NCBI RefSeq assembly: GCF_009728935.1
Contig: NZ_CP034235.1
Span: 1,581,001-1,645,000 of the forward strand
DNA length: 64,000 bases
Reading direction: 5' to 3'
Origin: Paenibacillus psychroresistens
GTDB taxonomy: Bacteria > Bacillota > Bacilli > Paenibacillales > NBRC-103111
The position numbers were made by a program, and so were the translations under genes. Within the stretch, counting starts at the first letter, position 1, and each line of letters opens with the position of its first letter. Shown here in pieces: positions 36,406-43,814 of the stretch. The notes beneath the pieces are model-generated. The model saw nothing but the letters and a program-made list of their open reading frames with translations. It had not been told where the DNA came from and did not search any database.

Positions 36406-37812
36406 ATGAGAAAATTCGGAGTACTACTGATAAGTTGTATGCTTATTTTCGCAATATCGGCATGCAGCAGCTCTAATAATAAGGCAGTGAAACCTTCTAA
36501 TAGCAGTGAAACGGAAAAAGCTATTCCAGCAATGGCTGGCGAGCAATCTTCAACAAAGTCAGATGCAACAAATGCTTCTAATAAGCCAGACGGCAGTAAG
36601 AAAACCATTGTATTTTCAACCTTTTACGAAACGGACTTTATCAAAGAAGCCATCAAGAAATATGAAGAGAAGCATCCGAACATCACGATTGAGCTTAATT
36701 TTGCGCAAGCCATTGGAGACGATGCTAACTGGGATGCGAACCATGAAAAATTCCTCAAAACAACGAATACACAGCTGCTGTCCGGCAAAGGTCCCGATTT
36801 AATGGAGATGGATCAGCTGCCCATGGATCAATATGTGAATAAGAAATTACTCGTGAATTTAAGCGAGAGGATGGATAACGACGCTTCGTTCCACAGGGAT
36901 GACTATTTCACTAATATTCTTGATAATATCAAGCTGGATGGTGGAGTCTATGGAATACCTGTACGATTCTATTTATATAACATAATTGGCGATTTGGATG
37001 CCATTGAGAAAACCGGTGTCACATTCGACGACAAAAGCTGGACCTGGAATCAATTTCTCGAAACAGCGAAAGAGCTGGCTCGAAAAGGAGATCGCCAATA
37101 TGCGTTTGCTTATAAGAGTCCAGAGATGTTATTGAACGAGCTGGTTCAAGCCAATTATACAGCATTTGTCGATCAAGCAAACAACAAGGGCAAATTAGAA
37201 TCTGCTATTTTTATCAACCTGTTGAAGCAAATCAAAATGATGAATGATGATAAAATAGTAAGCTTTGGGCAATATGCTGAAACTTATTTTAATATGGAAA
37301 TCATTAGCTCAGTACGGAATTATATGCTTGCTGGGACGGGCTATCAGGATATTTTCAAAAAAGTAAAAGTATATAACAAACCAAAAGCAGAAGGTCAAGC
37401 GGCTGGAGGTTTTTTTCGGCCAGAGACTACTATAGGTATCAATGCCAAGTCCTCTGTCTCCAATGAAGCGTGGGACTTCATCAAGTTTCTTATCTCTGAT
37501 GAGGTACAGTCTGGTGGGTTTTCACTAAATAAAAGTGCCTACCAAAAGCAAGTTCAGCAGATTTTAGAGGTTGGATCCGTGAAAGCGGATGAGGAAGGAC
37601 CTTTAAAAGGCAAGGAATTAAAAGTCACTGCTGCGGATATCCAACAGCTGGAGTCGTATCTAAACGATGCGAACCACTCGGTTGAGGCTAAAGCTACCCA
37701 GCTACAGTCGATCATTGCGGAAGAATCGGCAGCATTTTTCAACGGACAAAAATCGGCAGAGGCTGTGGCAAAGCTGATTCAAAATCGAGCTATGATTTAC
37801 TTAAACGAATAA
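36406..37812 (+). CDS. Extracellular solute-binding lipoprotein (tandem copy 3)
   Basis: 468 residues, intact and colinear with copy 2. Lipobox FAISAC (Cys 20), KKTIVFSTFYETDFIKEAIKKY, GPDLMEMDQLPMDQYV, DDKSWTWNQFLETAKELARKG and the shared AVAKLIQNR tail. GAGGAG precedes the ATG. Its stop TAA overlaps the ATG of the sigma-factor gene (TAATG), which implies translational coupling of uptake protein and sigma factor. Confidence 0.85.
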   Translation: MRKFGVLLISCMLIFAISACSSSNNKAVKPSNSSETEKAIPAMAGEQSSTKSDATNASNKPDGSKKTIVFSTFYETDFIKEAIKKYEEKHPNITIELNFAQAIGDDANWDANHEKFLKTTNTQLLSGKGPDLMEMDQLPMDQYVNKKLLVNLSERMDNDASFHRDDYFTNILDNIKLDGGVYGIPVRFYLYNIIGDLDAIEKTGVTFDDKSWTWNQFLETAKELARKGDRQYAFAYKSPEMLLNELVQANYTAFVDQANNKGKLESAIFINLLKQIKMMNDDKIVSFGQYAETYFNMEIISSVRNYMLAGTGYQDIFKKVKVYNKPKAEGQAAGGFFRPETTIGINAKSSVSNEAWDFIKFLISDEVQSGGFSLNKSAYQKQVQQILEVGSVKADEEGPLKGKELKVTAADIQQLESYLNDANHSVEAKATQLQSIIAEESAAFFNGQKSAEAVAKLIQNRAMIYLNE

Positions 37813-38315
37813 TGGGAGATAACGAGGCATTTAATAGTCTATATCAAAACTACTACAACCAAGTCTATTATTCTGCTTATGCGGTGATAAAAGATCACTT
37901 TCTGGCTCAGGATATCGTGCAGGAAACTTTCATGAAGGTTTTCCGCCATCTGCATGCTTTGAAGGAGGAGGGGAAGAGAGGCGCTTGGCTAAACGTTATT
38001 TCTAGAAATACGGCGATTGATTTTTATCGGAAGAGGCTTGGTTGCTTGGAAATATCGGATGATAATATCGAAATAAATTCTGTAGCTGTCGATGTGGGAA
38101 TGGACACTTACATAGAATTGAAAGTCACTCGAGAGCTGCTTTCCTCATTAGAACCTCAGCATTGGCAGTCATTGCTGCTCATATATGAGTACGGATTGAC
38201 TTATGAGCAGCTTGCGAGCTATCAGAAGACTTCCGTCAGTGCGATTAAATCTAAGCTCTACCGAGCAAAAAAGAAATTACGCCTCTTGGCTCGAGAAATG
38301 GAAGAGTCCTGCTAA
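37812..38315 (+). CDS. ECF RNA polymerase sigma factor
   Basis: 167 residues with region 2 (FNSLYQNYYNQVYYSAY, AQDIVQETFMKVFRHL, AWLNVISRNTAIDFYRK) and region 4 (LEPQHWQSLLLIYEYGLTYEQLASYQ, then AIKSKLYRAKKKLR). Its ATG overlaps the stop of the third binding-protein gene. No anti-sigma gene with a typical TM protein follows; the next genes are a terminator and an AI-2E-type transporter. Control may therefore be transcriptional through the upstream promoter, or by one of the lipoproteins or propeller proteins of the module (inference). Confidence 0.9.
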   Translation: MGDNEAFNSLYQNYYNQVYYSAYAVIKDHFLAQDIVQETFMKVFRHLHALKEEGKRGAWLNVISRNTAIDFYRKRLGCLEISDDNIEINSVAVDVGMDTYIELKVTRELLSSLEPQHWQSLLLIYEYGLTYEQLASYQKTSVSAIKSKLYRAKKKLRLLAREMEESC

Positions 38316-38372
38316 TGGAGAGGGAAATGAGTAAAAATTAACCAAGAATCAACCAAGAATACAGCTTAAAAG

Positions 38373-38405
38373 AACCTTTGCTCACGATGAGCAAAGGTTT
38401 CTGTT
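38373..38405 (+). terminator. Hairpin terminator after the sigma gene
   Basis: A perfect 12-bp stem AACCTTTGCTCA / TGAGCAAAGGTT with a CGA loop, followed by TTCTGTTTG. The T run is imperfect but the hairpin is strong. Confidence 0.75.
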
Positions 38406-38467
38406 TGATATGCGCTGTGATAGTGTATGATATAGATAATAATGTAAATTAAGAGGAGGTAGAGGGC

Positions 38468-39550
38468 TTGGTATCCAAAGGGTTTTTATATAAAAGTGCT
38501 TGTGTCATTTCTGTATTGATCATCATTTATATGATACATAAGGTTAATTTTTTGTTCATTCCACTAATTACTATTTTCAATATGCTGCTGGTTCCTTTCG
38601 TAATTGCAGGTTTCTTTTATTACTTATTACGTCCGATTGTTTATTTGTTTGATAGATGGAAAATCGGTCGAACCTTATCTGTGCTTATCATTTATGTTTG
38701 TATAGTACTGATAATTGCCGTTTTGATTTATGCTGTTTGGCCGACGCTGCAGAAGCAAATTACAGACTTCGTTAAGAATGTCCCTCAGCTGATTCAAAGC
38801 TTAGGCAAGCAAGTGACTATTCTGCAAAAAAGCAGCTATTTTTCAGCGATCTCTACAGATTCTGGGTTATCTGCTAAGCTTTCTGAATATGCCAATGAAG
38901 GTTTCTCATTTGTAATGAATTATACGAATCGTTTGTTCGGTTTCATCTCCGATTTCATTGTAGTTATTGGGACATTCCCAATTATTCTGTTTTTCTTATT
39001 GCGTGAGAGTGAGAAGGCTCCAAAGATTATTCTGCGAATTATTCCACGAAGCTATCGACCAGATGCCAAGAATGCGATCGATGAGATCGATAATGCGCTG
39101 AGTGGTTATATCTCTGGAAGAATGATAAGTACTCTACTATTGGGTGCAATGACGTATGTTGCATTTATGATTATTGGTGTTCCCTATGCTTTACTGCTTT
39201 CGATCGTACTTGCGATTATCTCGTTTATTCCGTTCGTCGGAAGCTTTCTTGGAGCGATTCCCCCCCTTATTGTTGCATTTACCCAATCACCTGAAATGGC
39301 TTTATGGGTTATCGTTGGGGTCTTTATCTGCCAACAGCTGCAGGATAATGTCTTGTCTCCGATTATTTTTGGTAAGACGCTCGATATCCACCCCTTTACG
39401 ACGATTATCATTTTATTGATTGCTGCCAGCCTTGCAGGTATTATGGGAATGCTGCTTGCCTTGCCAGTTTATATGTTTTTCAAAATCATTATCGTACATG
39501 TTTACAATCTGTTTTATGCAGAGAAAGTACAGGAGATGACGGAGCAGTAA
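38468..39550 (+). CDS. AI-2E family transporter (TerC/PerM-like, YtvI type)
   Basis: 360-residue polytopic membrane protein with about seven to eight TM helices. The N-terminal helices (ACVISVLIIIYMIHKVNFLF), a soluble loop rich in FVKNVPQLIQSL, and the C-terminal signature FIPFVGSFLGAIPPLIVAF followed by QQLQDNVLSPIIFGKTLDIHP are diagnostic of this family. Members export small molecules, sometimes Na+ or AI-2; the substrate here is unknown. The start is TTG with AGGAGG upstream. It stands alone between two terminators. Confidence 0.9.
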   Translation: MVSKGFLYKSACVISVLIIIYMIHKVNFLFIPLITIFNMLLVPFVIAGFFYYLLRPIVYLFDRWKIGRTLSVLIIYVCIVLIIAVLIYAVWPTLQKQITDFVKNVPQLIQSLGKQVTILQKSSYFSAISTDSGLSAKLSEYANEGFSFVMNYTNRLFGFISDFIVVIGTFPIILFFLLRESEKAPKIILRIIPRSYRPDAKNAIDEIDNALSGYISGRMISTLLLGAMTYVAFMIIGVPYALLLSIVLAIISFIPFVGSFLGAIPPLIVAFTQSPEMALWVIVGVFICQQLQDNVLSPIIFGKTLDIHPFTTIIILLIAASLAGIMGMLLALPVYMFFKIIIVHVYNLFYAEKVQEMTEQ

Positions 39551-39570
39551 GTTTAAATAGCCAAGATAAC

Positions 39571-39598
39571 AAAGCCCTGAATGCGGGGGCTTTTTTAT
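39571..39598 (+). terminator. Rho-independent terminator
   Basis: AAAGCCC pairs with GGGGCTTT, followed by TTTTATTT. It ends the AI-2E-type transporter gene. Confidence 0.75.
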
Positions 39599-39771
39599 TT
39601 TGCATAGTTGTACTAATAAAAAAGTGTTGCATAAGGGAAAGAAAATAGTTATGATAAATTTAAATAAGGTTTTTGGTTGGTTTTTTTTGGTTTAATTGTT
39701 GCCTTTGGACAAAATAATTGTGTGTGTGAAAGAATAATGATTTATTATTGTATAGCTCAGGAGGTATGAAA

Positions 39772-40812
39772 ATGTTGAATAAAGATCAAAAAATGTCTAG
39801 ACGGAGCATTATAAAAATGGCAGGTGCCGGAACTTTAGCGGTTCTGGGTAGCGCCTTGCTAAATCCGGGTTCCATGTTTCAGAAGAAGGCTCACGCTATG
39901 AGTAAACATGAGGTACACAGCTCTTTAAGCAAGGATATGCATGAAGGGATGAAGCACGGTTATGATCCCGGGACTGAATTAACAGATGGATTGAAGGCTG
40001 CTGAAAAAGCATTAACCACATTCGATTATGGGAAAGTCAGCACAACAGCGGGAGGGCTCACCTTAAGGGAGTATGAAATTACCGTTTATGAGAAGGAAGT
40101 TGAAATTTCTAAAGGCATCAAGTTTCCAGGCTGGACATTTAATGGTACGATACCCGGACCAACCATGCGTTGCACAGAAGGTGATATCGTTAAAGTTAAA
40201 ATGATTAACGCTACCACTCACCCTCACTCGATTCACATTCATGGTATTCACCCAACTAATATGGATGGGCTTGAATCCGTGATGCCAGGCGAATCATTCA
40301 CTTATGAGTTTGAAGCAAAGCCTGCTTGCCTGCAATTATATCATTGCCATGTAGCTCCATTGAGACGCCATATTCATAAAGGCTTATATGGAAATTTTAT
40401 TATTGATCCTAAGAAACCCCGTGCCCCTGCAAGGGAATTGAACATGGTGATGAACGGATATGATTTGGACTTGGATGGCGAGAATGAAGTCTACACGGTA
40501 AATGGATATGCGTTTGCTTATCAACAAAAGCCGATTCAAGTGAAGGTTGGCGAGCTTGTACGGATTTATTTAAGTAATTTTACAGAATTTGATCCTATTA
40601 ATTCATTCCATCTTCATGCTAACTTTTTCAATTATTATGCGACGGGTGCAGACCCAGAAGCACGTCCTTATTATACAGATACGATTATGCAATGCCAGGG
40701 TGAACGCGGAATACTCGAGATTGTTTTCCCAGCACCAGGCCGTTATATGTTTCATGCTCATCAGAGTGAGTTTGCTGAGCTAGGTTGGATGGGCTTCTTT
40801 AATGCAGAATAA
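39772..40812 (+). CDS. Tat-exported two-domain multicopper oxidase
   Basis: 346 residues from ATG 39772 (AGGAGG seven bases upstream; an earlier ATG at 39748 is unsupported). A Tat signal (SRRSIIKMAGAGTLAVLG, then HAHA-like cleavage AHA). Two cupredoxin domains show copper ligands: HSIHIHGIH, YHCHVAPLRRHIHKGLYG, NSFHLHANFF and YMFHAHQSEFAELGWMGFF. The residue after the second type-1 His is Leu (GLYG) where nitrite reductases have Met, so a laccase-like or metal-oxidising enzyme is likelier than NirK. It is followed 20 bp later by a ZIP-type transporter. Confidence 0.85.
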   Translation: MLNKDQKMSRRSIIKMAGAGTLAVLGSALLNPGSMFQKKAHAMSKHEVHSSLSKDMHEGMKHGYDPGTELTDGLKAAEKALTTFDYGKVSTTAGGLTLREYEITVYEKEVEISKGIKFPGWTFNGTIPGPTMRCTEGDIVKVKMINATTHPHSIHIHGIHPTNMDGLESVMPGESFTYEFEAKPACLQLYHCHVAPLRRHIHKGLYGNFIIDPKKPRAPARELNMVMNGYDLDLDGENEVYTVNGYAFAYQQKPIQVKVGELVRIYLSNFTEFDPINSFHLHANFFNYYATGADPEARPYYTDTIMQCQGERGILEIVFPAPGRYMFHAHQSEFAELGWMGFFNAE

Positions 40813-40832
40813 GGAAGGGAGGTTTATGATAA

Positions 40833-42077
40833 ATGGAGAACATTAATGTCACAGAGGTTGCTGGTACTACTGAGGTTATTAATCCCAAAGAGGTAACTAA
40901 ATCGTCAACCAGTAAAGCTAAAATGCTATTCTGGGGAATTCTGCCGATTGTTCTTTTGTTATTGTTAGTTGTCATCATTGCCAAGGTAGGAACGGGAATT
41001 CAGGGTGAGCAAGCAGCACCGATTGAGAAATTGAATTTTGAGAAAATTAAATTAGTTGACGAAGGCTTTGAAGTGTCTGTGTTGAATTCAGGTCCTGAAG
41101 CTGTTACAGTAGCTCAAGTTATAATCGATGATTCCTTTTGGAACGCAGATTTCGATCCAAGTCCAACAATTGACCGGCTTGGCCGCAGCACGGTTTTTAT
41201 TCCTTATCCATGGGTACAAGGAGATCCTCATCAGATTAAGTTCATTACCTCCAAAGGGCTTATTTTTACTGGGGATGTAATAGCTGCAATTAAAACTCCC
41301 GAGCTCAGCGGGGAACGATTTATGAAATATGCGTTGATCGGTTTCTATGTGGGGATTGTACCTATAGCGCTTGGACTTCTCTGGTTCCCGTTCATGCGAA
41401 GGTTCTCGGCACGGGGGATTCATGCAGTGTTGGCTTTAACGGTCGGACTGTTATTTTTCTTAGTTATTGATACTTTCGAAGAGGGATTCGAGCTGGCAAT
41501 TAATGTGCCAGGTGTGTTTCAAGGAACAGGCTTAGTCTGGTTTGGTGCACTTTTGAGCTTTCTCTTGCTAATTGCTATCGATCAGGCAAATGAACGACGA
41601 ATGAAGAAGGAAGCTACGGGTAGACAAATTTCCTATAAGCTAGCAACAGGAATAGGACTGCATAATCTAGGTGAAGGTCTGGCAATTGGAGCTGCATTTT
41701 CAGTTGGGGAAGCGGCTTTAGGCACATTTTTAATTATCGGCTTTACCTTGCATAATATTACAGAAGGTGTCGGTATTGCCGCTCCGCTCCTGAAGGATCG
41801 TCCAACCTGGAAGACATTCGTCTATTTAGCGGCCATTGCAGGTGGACCGGCGATTATCGGGACTTGGATTGGAGGCTTCATCTTCAATAATACACTCGCT
41901 GCTTTATTCTTCGGAATTGGCGCTGGGGCTATTCTACAAGTGATTTATGTTATTTCCAAAATGATCTACAAGGAATCCTTAGTGAAAAAATATTCACTGG
42001 TCTCTTGGACTAATTTTGGTGGACTCACTTTAGGGATATTATTGATGTATGCAACGGCCATGTTGGTCAAATATTGA
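40833..42077 (+). CDS. ZIP-family metal transporter with N-terminal extracytoplasmic domain
   Basis: 414 residues. An N-terminal TM (residues about 30-50) is followed by an extracytoplasmic domain of about 110 residues, then at least seven TM helices with ZIP signatures: TM4 IGLHNLGEGLAIGAAFS and TM5 TLHNITEGVGIAAPL, whose His/Glu residues bind the metal. ZIP proteins import Zn, Mn or Fe. The N-terminal domain is unusual for ZIPs. It is cotranscribed with the multicopper oxidase, so the oxidase may treat the same metal outside the membrane (inference). Confidence 0.85.
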   Translation: MENINVTEVAGTTEVINPKEVTKSSTSKAKMLFWGILPIVLLLLLVVIIAKVGTGIQGEQAAPIEKLNFEKIKLVDEGFEVSVLNSGPEAVTVAQVIIDDSFWNADFDPSPTIDRLGRSTVFIPYPWVQGDPHQIKFITSKGLIFTGDVIAAIKTPELSGERFMKYALIGFYVGIVPIALGLLWFPFMRRFSARGIHAVLALTVGLLFFLVIDTFEEGFELAINVPGVFQGTGLVWFGALLSFLLLIAIDQANERRMKKEATGRQISYKLATGIGLHNLGEGLAIGAAFSVGEAALGTFLIIGFTLHNITEGVGIAAPLLKDRPTWKTFVYLAAIAGGPAIIGTWIGGFIFNNTLAALFFGIGAGAILQVIYVISKMIYKESLVKKYSLVSWTNFGGLTLGILLMYATAMLVKY

Positions 42078-42091
42078 GAGTTAACGGATGG

Positions 42092-42352
42092 TTACCGACT
42101 GTACAGCCAGCCAATAAACCAAGCGATTCCAAAAATGATAGGTGTTAATATCAGAATATAAAGCCCGTATTGCTTACTAAAAAAAGAGCCTTTTTGAAGA
42201 TTTGGCGGAGCTCCATTAACGAATATCTTACGGTTTTTATGCATATAACTTCTTGTGAGCATCACAGCGGATATTAAAACTACGATAGCTGCAATGTAGC
42301 CTAAGATTATTAACACGGTTTTAGTCTCCTTTAATTGGGTTATGCTTATCAT
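42092..42352 (-). CDS. Small two-TM membrane protein
   Basis: 86 residues from ATG 42352, or 74 from the GTG at 42316, which has AAAGGAG at nine bases; both are plausible. TM1 LIILGYIAAIVVLISAVML and TM2 YILILTPIIFGIAWFIGWLY flank a basic cytosolic or extracytosolic loop. Family is not recognised. It converges with the ZIP gene. Confidence 0.6.
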   Translation of the reverse strand: MISITQLKETKTVLIILGYIAAIVVLISAVMLTRSYMHKNRKIFVNGAPPNLQKGSFFSKQYGLYILILTPIIFGIAWFIGWLYSR

Positions 42353-42392
42353 TCTCTTTAGTCCTTCAAATATATACAGAAATTTTCATAAT

Positions 42393-42434
42393 AAAAGCCA
42401 GACCACTGGAACGAATCCAAGGTCTGGCTTTTTA
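42393..42434 (-). terminator. Terminator for the alpha/beta-hydrolase gene
   Basis: AAAAGCCAGACC and GGTCTGGCTTTT form a 12-bp stem with T-rich flanks on both strands. It lies just beyond the stop of the minus-strand hydrolase gene. Confidence 0.8.
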
Positions 42435-42459
42435 ATTTAATTAAAGATAGTCATTTAAA

Positions 42460-43266
42460 TTAACTCTGTAAGAAACCAAGCAGCTCGGTATTGAATTTTT
42501 CTTGTTCATCGAATAAAACGCCATGTCCACTTTCTTCAAAACGGACAAGCTTCGAATCTACAATGTGCTTATGCATGATCTTAGTGAAATCGAAAGGACA
42601 AATCTTATCCAATACTCCATGAAAAATAGCGGTAGGTGTTAGGATTTTAGCTAGATCAACAGATAGATCCTCATCACGCAGTGATTCAAGCAGCTTGATT
42701 GTTCCGACACCGGACGCTTCAATTGCAAGCCCATTCAACCATTTACCTAACGGAGTGCTGAGTTTCTTGGCTAAGAAGTTTTTCTCGAACGCAGCAATCA
42801 TTTTAGGACGATCCATGCTGGAAGCGGCCAGATTCTCATTAACTTTTTTCTTCTTAATTCCGTATGGATTGTAGGGCTGCTGGGTAAAGCTTGGGGCCGC
42901 AGCACCAATCAATACTAGCTTCGCCACTTTGTAGCTCGTATGGCGGACCATATAGCGGACCGAGATAGCCCCGCCAACTGAGAAACCAACAAGCGAGACT
43001 TCTTCTAGTCCAAGTGCATCGATAACTACTCGGATATCATCCGCCATTTGATCATAGGAGTAGCTTTCCCAAGGGGCATCGGACTTACCATACCCACGCA
43101 AATCAATACCAATGCAACGATAACCCTCTTTAGGCAATAAATTATATTGGTATTCAAACATTTTGTTGTTTAACGGCCAGCCGTGAATAAAGACAACAGG
43201 CTTGCCCTCGCCAATATCCTCTACATAAAGCTTAACATTCTTTTCAACTTCGATATAATGTCCCAT
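42460..43266 (-). CDS. Alpha/beta hydrolase
   Basis: 268 residues. The oxyanion segment VFIHGWPLNNKMF, the nucleophile elbow GFSVGG, the acid region GVLDKICPF and the catalytic His in EESGHGVLFDE make a complete triad. This is closest to the haloperoxidase/esterase-type group of soluble hydrolases. Substrate cannot be assigned. AAGGAGG precedes the ATG. The gene at 43320-43625 lies upstream on the same strand and may be cotranscribed. Confidence 0.88.
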   Translation of the reverse strand: MGHYIEVEKNVKLYVEDIGEGKPVVFIHGWPLNNKMFEYQYNLLPKEGYRCIGIDLRGYGKSDAPWESYSYDQMADDIRVVIDALGLEEVSLVGFSVGGAISVRYMVRHTSYKVAKLVLIGAAAPSFTQQPYNPYGIKKKKVNENLAASSMDRPKMIAAFEKNFLAKKLSTPLGKWLNGLAIEASGVGTIKLLESLRDEDLSVDLAKILTPTAIFHGVLDKICPFDFTKIMHKHIVDSKLVRFEESGHGVLFDEQEKFNTELLGFLQS

Positions 43267-43319
43267 ATTTGTTCCTCCTTAGAGTTTTCTTTAGAAAACT
43301 GGCATCGTAAGCATACGTT

Positions 43320-43625
43320 TTATAGCATATCTTCAGTAACTTGCTCTTCTGCTGACCGATGAATGGAGCGCAAATAGAATGCCTCTGCTTCTTCGGGAGT
43401 TAAATTAATAAACTGCTGCTCAATTAATGTAAGTAAAATACCACCAGCATCTACGGGATCGAAATACCCTTCAGCATTCATTGCAGCAATTACGTATCCA
43501 ATGGCTTGTTCCATTGTGACGCGATTTTTTAAGTAGTCGGCGAGCTCAGGGTGAGTTTGCTTAGATTGCTGCAGCCACGCTTCAAGCTCAGGACTAGGTT
43601 TTTTATTTAAATAAACCTCACTCAT
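43320..43625 (-). CDS. Small helical protein of unknown function
   Basis: 101 residues, acidic, all-helical appearance (PSPELEAWLQQSKQTHPELADYL, VDAGGILLTLIEQQF, TPEEAEAFYLRSIHRSAEEQ), without signal or TM. GGAGGCGA is upstream of the ATG. It precedes the hydrolase gene by 53 bp on the same strand. No family is recognised. Confidence 0.6.
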   Translation of the reverse strand: MSEVYLNKKPSPELEAWLQQSKQTHPELADYLKNRVTMEQAIGYVIAAMNAEGYFDPVDAGGILLTLIEQQFINLTPEEAEAFYLRSIHRSAEEQVTEDML

Positions 43626-43814
43626 CTCAATCGCCTCCGATATGCTTCTACTACCTATATTAACCTGAACTCTCTATTTTGAATCAGTTTAGACGGCAAT
43701 AGCCGTATGTGAGATTCGCTCATAGGCTTATATCTTCTGGAGTATGTTATAGTAAGCCGCGTTTTGGGTAATAGTTATTTATGCAAGGATTTATGAAAGA
43801 GTAGGGGTGAACCG

